This document shows positions 34,201 through 45,098 of a stretch of 62,000 bases of DNA, piece by piece (position 1 is the stretch's first letter; each line of letters starts with the position of its first letter). The notes beneath the pieces are model-generated. The model was not told where the DNA came from. It saw nothing but the letters and a program-made list of their open reading frames with translations, and did not search any database. A program made the translations under genes and the position numbers. Source of the stretch: Acanthaster planci (lineage: Eukaryota > Echinodermata > Asteroidea > Valvatida > Acanthasteridae); NCBI RefSeq assembly GCF_001949145.1, contig NW_019091377.1, forward strand, positions 340,167 through 402,166, given 5' to 3'.

Positions 34201-37200
34201 TGCAGTTTCTTGATTGCCTTGTCCAATTTGTGGAGCAAATTCTCCAATCTCTGAATCTGTTTCCTAGAGCCTTTGCCTTTGCTCTGCCCCTTCCCGTCTT
34301 CAGCCGGCGGCGACTTGATTGAACCGGCTTCGGCATCAGGTGTCCCAACGGAATTGCTTGCAGGGTCAGGGAGACTTGAGGAAGGTCCAGCTCCATCTTC
34401 ATGGTCGCTCCTCCCTGGCTCTCCTCCAGTCCTCCTCTCAGTTGGATCTTTCTTGTCTGCAGCATATTCACCACTACTGACCGTCTCGCAGGTCATCAAA
34501 AGACTCTCAGACTGGAATTCTACCTGTTGAACCTTGTTTACATCCTGTTCATCATCTCTTTTACTCTTGGCACACTCCTCATTTGTCTGTGGATCCACTT
34601 TCTCCTCGACTACCTTCTTTATTGCTGGTTTCGCTTCCTCTGTCTTCTCAATTTTTACCGCCGTCAACTCGACTCTGCGTGTGTTGGACTCGCGTATCAG
34701 CAAAGTTTTCACTTCCTGAATGTGAACATAAACAGATTTCTTTGTGGTCTGCAAGTCGGAGATCCGTTGCCTTACGAAGTGTCTGAAGCATTCTGATTGT
34801 GTGTACGACTCCTTTGCCTCGTTGAACTTGTCTCTGAGAAGCTTGCTGACAGCCTTTTGTTGGTTGGACTTGAGAAGTGGCTGGCACACTTTGATGAACT
34901 GGTAAGAGGAATAATAACCCAAACAAGAAATAAATTGTGCACATCTGCAAATCAGATGCCAGCGTAAGTGGCACAAATGGCTCACAAGTTTTCAGTTTTG
35001 AGTTGCAGGTACCAGCATGGGCATGCAAGCTACAGAAACATACCAGCAATATAGCTGGATTTGCTTTAGAACTTCGCAATCCTCCATAATTCGTTACAAA
35101 GAAATAACTTGCAATCTGCCACGAGATGGCTGCACGCATTGAGACACTGTTACAAAGAACACATTCTGAGAATCCTAAATTTTTGCACTGTTGTGTTCTT
35201 TTTATTCCTCCGTTCCTTCTATGGCAAAGTTCTGGACATAAACAAAAGTAATTTGGCTTGTCCCTGTAACAAGAGTTGACTGCACATGGTTTAGGAAAAC
35301 ATGTACATACCTGTACACCTACACCCTCTGTTTCTCCCATGTTCCTGAACACTTTTTGAACTTGCAGCATTTTTCAAGTTCGAATGGAAATCAGTTTAAC
35401 TTACAATTCATGTAACAGATATACCTGTACAATGTACTTGTGGTCTTGACTCCAAGACGATAGTGCCTAAAAAAAAGATCAACCTCTAACAACTCCACAA
35501 TTGCCTGCACTACAATCTTGGAAGTCTTGTAGTAGGCATTTTAACTTTCTCTTTCCCCTGGGCATTTGCAGGGAACCAATCAGTGCGTGGTAGCCACCAT
35601 GCAGGGCAGTTCTTTTATTCCACAGGGAAACCTCATCCGTGCATAGCCTGTGGAACAAAAGCACTGGCCTGCAAGATGGCAGCCATGCAAACCCTCTATT
35701 GTCAGTCGTGTGTTAGTAGTTAACATACAGGCTATGTGAAGAATTCATCTGTGTAGTTTGGTGATCAAACACACTAATACATGTAAGATGCAATACAGTG
35801 ATGCTCTTAAGACCACTAGCATCAAACGGGAAGCCATCATTTGTCGTGTTTCTTCAAAGATGTTATATTAATGATTTAAATACACCAACTGCATAACTTA
35901 CAAAGAATACCCACGCCCTCATTTCTACGAGATTCCCAAGAGGTTACTGAAAATCAAAAACAGCGAGGGCGCTGTAGGCTTACAGCAATGGTAGGACTGG
36001 GGCCTAACTTTGGACTAAAACATTTTGTTACCAGTAGCTACATGCAGAAGTAACTAGCCACACCAGGAATTCCTCAAAGTGCTTGAGTAACCTACATTGT
36101 AAATGAACTCTCTACACGAATACTGCTTATTTTCTCTTTTGTGACCTATTAGCCATCTGAAAGCATTAAAATGTCACCCCCTTGCCAACTCGCCCCCTAG
36201 CAAATTCACCTTCTGACCAAGTTGCCCCCTCAGAGGAGAGTCCGCTGGTTTGGATTACCATTAACTACATTTCTAAACGTCCTTGCAGAAAGATTTAACT
36301 TCTTAACATCATGTTGTCATTGTTTTTGGCTTGGCCCCTGATGTACATCGCCATGATATCAGCACAGAAAGTTCTTAAAAAAATTTACAGAAAAATAATG
36401 ATGATGGTCGTAATGGTTATAATAAAAACAAGACCAACACAGCTTAAAGTTGAGAGTAAAGAACATTTTACATGTACGTGTGTTTAAATATAATTTAAAG
36501 TGAGATTTCACAAAATCAGTTGCATAGCCTACCCATAGGTTGAGGTATGCATGCCAAATAATGAATTCTGATAAGCGTGCTTTACAATCAACCGAACGTA
36601 AGTTTATTGAATAATTCTCAAAAATCCCTTTAAGGTGAATTCTTCAATATCCCACCTTGTGCCAGGGCACTTAGGCCTATGATCCCTTTGGAAATGTAGT
36701 TAATGGTCCAAACCAGCAGACTCTCCTCTGAGGGGGCGACTTGGTCAGGAGTCGAGTTTGCCAGGGGAAGAAAAGTAACAGCCCTTGGATACCAGTGCAG
36801 GTGAGCGCTGTTGCACAGTGAACACTTCCTGTTGAGCAACTTTGTGCACCCAACAGCTGTTGGTTGTCTTCCTTCAATTTGGGCATAAATAATGAGGAGC
36901 CCTGTGATTGGTCAGTGTGACCCCAGCGCGCCGCAGCCAACTAAGAATTGCACATACACATACGGAAAGTGGGGGTAGCTAATTTCCATGTCTTGTGCAT
37001 CGATCGCAGCCATAGTCAACCATTTGGTCTCGGCTCGTCTTCGCAAGTACACATGTGAACCGCGTGACTCTCAGACACTGATCAGGAAATAATTACACCT
37101 GTTTTTTGAAAACGGCATGGTTTTGGCCCTTTTCTTTCTTGGTACTCAAAACAAAGATATGTAATCTTTCTTACATAAAACTCTAATGAAGCAACAGTTC

Positions 37201-38706
37201 TATGGGTACACAACTCGAATGGAATTACTTTTCGTGCCCTGTTAAACATCATGCATAGCCTATGGCGAAAAAGGCTCTTTTTCTGTGGGGTTCGTGGGAG
37301 AGAAGCAGACGTCGGTCCCCACAGTTCTGGGGGTAGAATATCCCACCACTCACCCCTCCCATATCGTAGCCAGTTACTATGTCACGCTTGACTGCTCACA
37401 CATACATGCATGCACAGGTCTCGTTTTTGGACCAATGCATTGGCAACACCGCAGCCAGATATACGGGAGACTTGGTTTGGCCTTACAATTTTTTCAGCCT
37501 TCCCCATTCGTTCATCCTTGCCTTGTTTTCGGACCAACGCATTGGCGACATCATAGCCAGCAACAGGGTACTTGGTTTGGACTTACAATTTTTTTCCACT
37601 AGCCCCATGATTCATTCATCTTCCATTCACTGACCTTTTCATCATGTTCATTCCCACGTTAGATCCCATTTAGTTAGCTGGTTAGCCTTTGCCCTTTGAC
37701 TTACTGTACAATCATGACAATCCACCTAGGCCCTACGTGTAACTAGCCCCACTAGTGTGGTACGGACTCTCACTCCCGCTCCATCCTTAGCCACACTTCC
37801 GTATACACAATTTCGTGTCGGTGTACTGAACATTTTCGGCTGTTCCATGTCAAGACATTTAATCTGCTGCCCAAGTTTGGTACATGTAGTATCTTATCGC
37901 TCAGTCCGTGTATTAGATATGTCTTGACATGGAATAGCCGTCGAGACGATAAGGGGTCAAGTGACGTAATGTTCAATGACCTTATTTTAGAGACGGCGAC
38001 TGTGAGAGCGAGTCCGTGAGATTGAATGAATGAAGGCAAAAAGACTGGAAAATACCGGAACAGCGTGAGTGAAATCATTCAATAAATGGCACTAAGAAAG
38101 CGGAGAGGCTCAGGATCATCTCTGTGTGCAAAAGAAATTGTGCCCATAATGATACATGTAGGTGGAAGCGCCAAAAATTTTCAGTACGCCGACACGAAAT
38201 TGCATATACGGATGTGTGGCTAAGGATGGATCGGGAGTGAGAGTCCATGCCACACTAGCTGACTAGCGCCGGCATGGCCGGGGGCTAACGTGTAACATGC
38301 CTAACATGATTGTGTAAGTTGCAAAATATTTGTAGCACAAGTCGCAGACTTATGCAGTACGTAACTTTCTTGCAATGAGTCATAATATTTCTCTGCGCAA
38401 CTTACACAATAAAATGTGACGTAGGCCTGCCATTCCTTGCTCTATGGCCTGCCTAAGTTGAGTTAAGCCTAGCTACGCCATCGTGAAATCGAATGCTGAT
38501 ATCAGTTCAGGAAGGTTTGCATTGTCAGTGACTGGGCACATAGAGTGTCTCTGTGTATGGAATTCTTTCCAGGATTGTGACAAGACAGAAACTGGATATA
38601 CCTCATCTAATAAATGACGTCCATCTGTCGCTTGTGGCTTGTCTGATGCGAGGATATCCTCGTCTGAACTGAGTATTTCGATTACGTCCTCTTCACAAAA
38701 CGCCAT
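31254..38706 (-). CDS. DAXX: DAXX, histone H3.3 chaperone and SUMO-binding co-repressor
   Basis: Predicted 1003 residues. Exons: 38706-38602, 35466-35425 (42 nt), 34898-32849 and 32068-31254. Phases 0,0,1 join without a break. Residues 1-35 carry an N-terminal SUMO-interacting motif (DVIEILSSDED). About 45-125 form the DAXX helical bundle (HKYIVQ, FIKVCQPLL). About 260-460 are the histone-binding domain: RKQIQRLENLL, GRVIEQRIRYKGTRFPEINRR, LKRKLMENRELAKQNI, clearly DAXX. An acidic, Glu/Asp-rich stretch follows. The end carries two more SUMO motifs, DVVIISDSE and the C-terminal EVICISDSD, as in vertebrates. In the last exon a Cys/His cluster (CNSCMQMC, HNHSC) is unexpected for DAXX. In vertebrates DAXX deposits H3.3 with ATRX and represses transcription at PML bodies. 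It is longer than human DAXX (740). The ATG has a strong context (AAAATGG). Confidence 0.93.
32812..32833. repeat. (ATCA)n microsatellite
   Basis: Five ATCA/TCAA units in DAXX intron 3, just beyond the donor at 32849. Confidence 0.7.
36169..36780. mobile_element. Inverted-repeat element with ~100-bp arms in DAXX intron 1
   Basis: Left arm about 36169-36280 and right arm about 36685-36780 are inverted copies (CTGACCAAGTTGCCCCCTC / GAGGGGGCGACTTGGTCAG; GGAGAGTCCGCTGGTTTGGA / CCAAACCAGCAGACTCTCC). The unpaired centre is ~400 bp with no coding content. Confidence 0.75.
37427..37645 (+). repeat. Two-copy ~103-bp tandem duplication
   Basis: GTTTTTGGACCAATGCATTGG (37427) recurs as GTTTTCGGACCAACGCATTGG (37530). 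Both are followed by CAGCCAG/TAGCCAG, an ACTTGGTTTGG segment and an ACAATTTTTT run. In DAXX intron 1. Confidence 0.75.
37756..38254. mobile_element. MITE with ~85-bp terminal inverted repeats and CTAG target site
   Basis: The left end TGTGGTACGGACTCTCACTC and the right end GAGTGAGAGTCCATGCCACA are inverted; the arms are 37756-37840 and 38168-38254. CTAG lies immediately outside both ends (37752-37755, 38255-38258). An inner inverted pair TGTTCCATGTCAAGACA / TGTCTTGACATGGAATA is nested inside. A second partial copy is at 20794-21208. It lies in DAXX intron 1, about 350 bp from the first exon. Confidence 0.85.
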
Positions 38707-41700
38707 TTTTATTTACATGTATGATGTACATGTACAGTGTATACCAAATGCCTCACAGCGTCATTCTCAAAACAAGCACGCTAGAGGGCGTTTTTCACCA
38801 TCTCCATAGAGCTCTGTTTTTTTTTTTTTCTTTTTTTTTTTTATAGAGCTCAGCGTTCATCTCAAGGTGGTGGCCAGCCGGAGGGCAATGCAGATTTTAG
38901 TTAACCCCAGTTTTTACAATCCCCCCAAACGTGTGAAACAGATGGAAAACAGGTTCCAAAATCGAGTTGAGGTGAAAAATTGGAAAAGGTTGTCTCTCAT
39001 CCCAGTTATGGGCCTATGACCCTGAGAAAGGCTGACTGTCGTTCGCCCATGCACATGTACGCAACTCTCAACTGCTGGAAATAATCGCTTGTGACTGCAA
39101 ACTAGGGTTAATTTCTGTTGATTACTGTTGATTAGGGTTAGATTTGGCCAACTGTAGGTTTGAAATTCGCACACAGGGTTTACCCTTGATGGGGGGCGCA
39201 GTACAGCGACTCATGTTTTGAAACTCAGACTCAGACATTGAGTTTCAAAATTTGGGCAAGCAGACCGCCACTCTCCTATCTTTCAGTAATACCACATCAT
39301 TACATCCCCAAGTCAAAATATTTGAATTCCTCACAAGTTTTCAGGCAGGGGGGTGGTTATTTCCCCCTCCATCAGTCTTGAGGCATGGAGATGAAATTTT
39401 TCTCAAGTTACTACACAGTGCTAACTTGAAAAAAAAGGAATTTCATCAATAATTATACGTTTTTTAGAGTAAAATAGAAGATTCCTAATTAATAACATTA
39501 CACGTGCATGAGAAAAGATACTTTTGACCGGTTTTTCAACTTGGGTGAGTGCCAGTCCTGTCCGAAAACAAAGTTCTCCGGTGTATGTACGTGATTAATT
39601 TATTACGAAACCCTGTTTACTGATTGCATGAATCACAATCTGACAAAAGCATCAAAATCGGACATGATCCAAAAAAGAAAAATTATTTTCCATTTTATTA
39701 ACTTTTACAGTCAGGATGATACATTTCCAGATCATTTCCAGACATATTGATATGGGAGATGCCCTCTTGCAATTGGATATGAAGGCCGCCATCTTGGATA
39801 TACAGGTTGCAGGCCAGAAAATAAACTGCCATAGCCAGTGATACCCGAACTTTAAAAAATCAAGAAAAATACTCTCGAATTTCTCAGGCGTTCGAAACGC
39901 TCATCAAATAAAAGCCTAGTATGATTTTCCATTTTCTTTTCAAATTTCCATTCATTAACGAATGACTTTTGAAGATATTTATTTCTAAGGAAAGCCAACC
40001 CTAAAACGCAGCTGTGAAGCCCCTCGCCATTTTGAAATGTCGATGCCTACACTTCTCGAAAAGTGGACTGTTTTCAGGCCCCGATGTCTTCCAAATTTCA
40101 TTCAGACACAAGCTGGTATTCTCTTTGCCCGCCTAAACCTTTCTTTTCTACAAATCATCAAGTTCACGGGCCACAAAATGCTCTATTTCGTCGAGAATGT
40201 GAATGCAGACAAATTGTGATTTGGTCCGGGCACGCACTGATTTTTCGACCTATTTACTGGCCTGCATCCTTTTCGCACTAGTAGGAAACAGAAATAGCGC
40301 CACATTTTGACACTGTGGAATCGAGCAGCAAAGTGTGCTACCCGGGAATTACTATCATAAACCGGTGGAACAACGTTCTGTTTTAATTTTATGAGTGCTA
40401 GCGACGTCATTTTTTTACACCCCCCCCCCGACATGCACCCTTGAAAAGCAATCAATCTTCGGGCCAAAGTCTGAAAGTAGCCGGGCCGCCCGTCATTCAA
40501 AAAGGCCCACAAATTTCTGGCTTTTGTAGATAAAATACCCCGACTCGGAAGTCAGCAGTCCTCCAATGACTGAGTTGTTTCTATAATCGGTGGGGACTCC
40601 TCATTTGCACCTCCAATTATTATAACTCGTTGGATCACAAACTGTCATGCATATGAGCTCACACGCAGCAATTATGTTCGTGGTTTGCACCCTAAAGATT
40701 TGCAGACCTTGAGTGTGCAAACCACTTATTCGAAAAAGCGCCATGACGCCGCACTCACACCATCCTAAGCTTGACGCGCGCATGCAATTGACTACTTTCA
40801 CAGCGGAGCTGTTTTCATGGGGTTGTGTTGGTTCGCGTTCCAAACCTCACTTTCACTTTTCTTTCTCAAAAAATGTAGCTTAAAACATGTAGATACAATT
40901 TGTCATAAATTTTGAATTATTCAAAACAAAACTTGGCGTGAATTTGTATTGAACTTATATTTCGTCACATTTATTTCAACTTTCATGTTCGAAAAACGAG
41001 AAGTTTTCCTTCGTTTTCAATTCAAGACTTGCCTGCACATGAATACAATATATTAGCAAACCACGATAGGTGATTGGTTGAAGAAGCATGTAAAATGCGC
41101 GCACCAGCCCCCCCCCCCGAGTGTGCCACTACAGGGCCGAGATGCCAGTTCTTCTCACTACAGAGGAGGCAATTTATCTCATCTCCGATACATGAAACTG
41201 TTCCGGGAAACTTTTTAATTTTAAGGTCAATCAGTCTTTCTGTGAAATCATCTGCTCAACGTCAATTTCCATGATGTAACACTAAGTTCATCAGGTCAGA
41301 TTGAGATTTTATAATTTTTCTCCTCTACTCCTCTCTCTCTCTCTCTCTCTGGTTGCATTCCCCAATCCATTATAGCCTTGTATAAATTTCAGTCCGAATT
41401 AAATGGGCTCAAAGGCTGAGAAACTTACGTTTAAATTCAGGAATCGTTTCTACGTCTTTAGTCCGGTTACTTTTTTAACCGCAAGCCTCTTCAGAGGGAA
41501 TGCAAGACTGCTACCTGAATTTATTCAAGCTTTTGGCATCTAAAAAAATTTCTGAAGGCACTTTCGATGATCGCTTTAAAATGTTAAGTCCATTAGCACA
41601 GAGACTTGATAGCGCGGCTTGATACTTCGGTCAACTTCCCTTTATTTGATCTAAGCTGAGATTTACCCGAGGTTTAGATCACAAATTGTGAAAAGGTTTT

Positions 41701-41873
41701 TGTGCAAACAATAGCCATTAATTCTTCGATTAACACAAAGCCACAGTCCCATAGCGTTGACGTCCGTAGAGATGACACAGTTTAGAAAGACCGGTGCTCA
41801 GCTCACGGCTCACTGTAGTTCGTCCCTTCACAAATGAAACCAGTTCGCGTATCAAGCCCAACGATCTGTCACC
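38707..41873. other. Intergenic region between divergent DAXX and NRARP
   Basis: Contains the DAXX 5' flank, a T-rich run at 38817-38842, and a CT microsatellite at 41330-41351. I see no gene. Confidence 0.45.
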
Positions 41874-42329
41874 GATGCGGTTCTCATGCTGACGAATATG
41901 CTCTGAACACCTGGGCAAGCCTAGGTGTTATGCCCGGGCACTTTTCGTCGACTTTTCCGCGGTGTTCAATACAACTGGGCCCTACAAGCTTCTTCAGAAA
42001 CTACTCAACTTAACTGTCCCACCAGCCATTGCGGTATGGATTCACGACTTCTTCACCAGTGGACACAAAAAGTGAGGGTCAACAGTACCCTTTCCAATGA
42101 AATCACTACTAGTACCAGGAGTCCACAAGGCTGCGTTCTATCTGCAACTGTTTTTGTAGCGATTGACTGGCATCTGCGATGTCCCGTCTGTAAACTGAAA
42201 TATGCAGATGACGCTGCCATTGTGGGGTTGATTAAAAATGAAGAAGAAAATGACTACAGGATGATTATAATGACCTTATCGAATACTGGTGTAAAGAAAA
42301 CGACCTACTCTTCCTGCTCAAGGAAATAA
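41874..42329 (+). pseudogene. Broken non-LTR retrotransposon reverse transcriptase fragment
   Basis: Two or more frames together give the RT core of a LINE-type element: ARLLFVDFSAVFNT-like (about 41936-41975), AVWIHDFFTSG, KVRVNSTLS, SPQGCVLSATVF, then the catalytic-site region KYADDAAIVGLI (about 42198-42233). Frameshifts and an internal deletion break it, and no endonuclease or 3' tail is seen. It is a dead copy. The clade, probably CR1/L2/Jockey-like, cannot be settled by eye. Confidence 0.75.
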
Positions 42330-42926
42330 AACACATGACTTGGGACTGAGGTTGATCTTCCTGTTTTTACTTCCTCAATGCATAGCTCCAACCTTTCTTC
42401 CATCTGTCATGCCTAAATTGGAAAAGTGGATGGAAGATTATGTATTGACCAGATCAGTACGTTCTTTGACGAATGACATAAACCACCAGTGAACTAAAAA
42501 AGCACTAACTTGTGCAGGCGAATTTACAACAAACAGTATAACAAAATATTAAAAAAAACATCCCAAATTCGTTTGTGGTAAACAGACCATTCAAAAACAA
42601 ATTATGTGATCTTGTTTGGGATTTGATTTACACCAGATTTATAGTCGATGGGCCGTTAAATTCAGTGGGTATTTTTGGCTTGCTAAATAGGTTATTATTT
42701 CCGCCCCGAGTTACACATCACTGCATCTGGGGGACTTTCCTGTTTTAATAGCAGCTAGGACGGACGGAATTGTTCATGCCTTGCACACGTTCCGATCTTG
42801 TGCAAGTAGGAGGTTCCACCGTCGCACACGCATTGTTCCGCGGTAATACAAAGTTAATCCTTCCATGGGCGAAAATCTGTAGAAAGTTTTCAAAGGGGTG
42901 CTTTCGGAGACACTAGCTAGCGTTTT

Positions 42927-42934
42927 TTCCCACG
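42927..42934 (-). promoter_or_regulatory. Candidate RBPJ/Su(H) binding site upstream of NRARP
   Basis: TTCCCACG on the plus strand is the reverse complement of CGTGGGAA, a full match to the Su(H) consensus YGTGRGAA. It lies 601 bp before the NRARP start. NRARP is a direct Notch target in vertebrates, so the position fits, but an 8-mer of this degeneracy can occur by chance. Confidence 0.4.
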
Positions 42935-43482
42935 CTCGTAGAAAAAGGGCTGGTAAGTCGAGGACATGGGTGTCAGCGTTCCACACGTGACGGCACGCGG
43001 TTGCAGATCCCCGCTCGTAAATGGAAGAACAGTCATGTCTAATTTAAAAAGCTATCTGCTTCGGAGATACACCGACGGCTAGTGGGCGTTGCACGTGCTT
43101 GACGACGGTAAAAGGTAAACGGGGACCGTGGACTTAACACCAGTTTGGGACCCTGCGGATGTCGATCAGCCCAGAGAGGGAAGAATGCCTTTTATCATGG
43201 TAATATTGACGACCTTTCGTCAGAGCTTAAATAATTCTTTGCGGGCCACGGCTTGCGGAGCTGTACATTGTGGTGCGCTTAGCAGCTCATAACATTAGGC
43301 TGGATAATTGAGTGAGCAGAATGCAAGTGGACGTCGTTTTTTTTCCCTCCTCCGTGGACTGGCGCGGCGTTAGTGAGGCCACATGCCTGGGATCGCTTCG
43401 CCGTATTGTATCTCCACGAGCAAGGCATAATCCATGAGAAACCAACAGTTGTACGTTTGGAAGGGGTTCGTTCGGATTCTCT

Positions 43483-43488
43483 TATAAA
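43483..43488 (+). promoter_or_regulatory. Candidate TATA box for NRARP
   Basis: CTTATAAAGG lies 52 bp upstream of the NRARP ATG, which would give a short 5' UTR of about 20 nt. It is the only TATAAA close to the gene start. Confidence 0.35.
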
Positions 43489-43534
43489 GGTGCAGTCAGT
43501 TTTTGAAACTTGTCCGTCTGTCTGTGGATGTAAC

Positions 43535-43867
43535 ATGTCCTCAACTTCTTTCCACTCGAACCAGCAACGCAATTTTCACGAAGCTGTGCGGAGGGGGGAT
43601 CCCAAGGAGTTAGCCCGCCTGCTCAGGGGCTCCATCAGCGGTGCGGTCAATGTTAACGTCTTCGATGGAGAGGGCCAGACGCCGCTGCATCAGAGCGTCT
43701 TGGTCGGCAACTTGGAGCTCGTCAAACTGCTGGTACAATTCGGCGCCGACGTGCGACTAGCCAACCGGGATGGTTGGAACGCCCTGCACATCGCCGCTTA
43801 CGGGGGCCACGACGATATCGTTCTCTACCTCATCCGCAGGCGATGCGGGGGCGATCGGAAACGATGA
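43535..43867 (+). CDS. NRARP: NRARP, Notch-regulated ankyrin repeat protein
   Basis: An intronless 110-residue protein, close to the 114 of human NRARP. An N-terminal helix (FHEAVRRGDPKELARLL) is followed by GQTPLHQSVLVGNLELVKLL (ankyrin repeat, about 46-75) and FGADVRLANRDGWNALHIAA with GGHDDIVLYLI (about 76-105). These blocks are almost identical to the vertebrate family. The ATG at 43535 is chosen because family similarity begins about ten residues after it; the frame is open upstream but unrelated. Vertebrate NRARP binds the Notch intracellular domain/RBPJ complex, promotes ICD loss and also affects LEF1, forming a negative feedback loop. A candidate RBPJ site is 601 bp upstream. Confidence 0.95.
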   Translation: MSSTSFHSNQQRNFHEAVRRGDPKELARLLRGSISGAVNVNVFDGEGQTPLHQSVLVGNLELVKLLVQFGADVRLANRDGWNALHIAAYGGHDDIVLYLIRRRCGGDRKR

Positions 43868-44964
43868 CGGCAGGAGTTGCATCCTGTATCATAACACGGA
43901 TAGACGTAGCTCATATCTACTTTTTAAAGATCCCTCCCACGACGGTTCTTCTCGCTTAACATTCGGCGTTTGCTTGATAAATTTTGCACTCCGCTGTCGT
44001 TTGGGACTGCACCGTTAAAACCATGCTCAACGGAGCTAAAGATTCTCCACCATATCTCACCGGGAAAACCCCTCATGATGACCCATGCGACGAGGTCCAC
44101 AGCGTCCAGGGAAGTCAAGTACCTAATGACAGCGGCTGAACTTTCGATTTCAACGACACAACTTCGCCAATGTGATGTAAGTGTCGACTTGGCTGCATCC
44201 CGTTCCTGCTAGTCATATTGGAAAAAATGCTTCCGGAGCGAAAGCGTTGTGAGGACGGAAAAGACTCAAAGATTATTGTTGTGCCGGCAAAATGGACCCG
44301 TACCCTGGACAAACTGTGTCCCCGTTGTACGGGCGGGGCAAAAAATAGCAGTTGTTGGTTACAGAATGGATGGCACAATGTAAAGGAAATTATTCCTATA
44401 AGGTCATTCGGGGAATCCGTTAGTTCATATTCAATATGTCGCTTTCTCTTAAGGCTGTACACTTCAAAAGCTGTGGTGTTAAATTTGTGTTAATCTTACA
44501 CCCTGGATTTTATCAGAGGAGTACACCCAGTCTTCTGACGACACCAAGGGTGTTTAATTTACACAATGATTTCCACAGTGTACATTGGAAAACATTGTTT
44601 TCGAGAAATATTGAAAAGGAGACCACGTGATGCACGATGCGAATCACATTAGTTCAGTACGTATCATGTTTTAATAGAACAGCACAATAATATTATGAAC
44701 TGCTTGTTTGAATCTTTTTTTTTTGTGACTGGAACATTAACCTCTGTCATCGTCAATATTCTCCAGTGAAAAAGAGGAGAACGTTATTCGTATAATGCCA
44801 TGGGGAAAAACACGGTGTCGTCTAATCTACTTGTTTTTATCAAAATGAGTAAGATGAAGTTGTTTTCAAATTACTTGGACGAGACAACTGCAGTTTTCTA
44901 AACCATGGTTGTGTTAAGTATATCAGAGAAATATGGAAGGGCTGCGTAGCACCGTGATCGGAAT
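43868..44964. other. NRARP 3' flank / probable 3' UTR
   Basis: No gene seen. The stretch probably includes the NRARP 3' UTR, but I found no clear AATAAA near it. Confidence 0.35.
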
Positions 44965-45098
44965 ATCGACGAGAATATAATATCAAATCAGTGCTCTGAA
45001 ATATGCCATTGTCGAGCTTTCGGTAAAATCATAATCATAATATCATAATTTCATAATATCAATTCAGAGCACTGATTTGATATTATATTCTCGTCGAT
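44965..45098. repeat. Perfect 35-bp inverted repeat (hairpin)
   Basis: Arms 44965-44999 and 45064-45098 are exact reverse complements (starting ATCGACGAGAATATAATATC), separated by 64 bp rich in ATAATC/ATAATA. A transcript would form a 35-36 bp perfect stem. It lies ~1.1 kb downstream of NRARP. Confidence 0.85.

Noticed and set aside
34648-35370. 240-codon minus-strand frame as the DAXX 5' exon (ending at the donor near 35310)
   Set aside because: Its donor is in phase, but no upstream acceptor joins it in phase to the SUMO-motif exon; the 42-nt exon at 35425-35466 fits both sides and the bundle sequence better.
41730-41918. 62-codon minus-strand frame beside the RT fragment
   Set aside because: Lies antisense to the probable upstream part of the dead retrotransposon; no independent support.
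44171-44176. K-box (TGTGAT) in the presumed NRARP 3' UTR
   Set aside because: A single 6-mer with no accompanying GY- or Brd-box is expected by chance.
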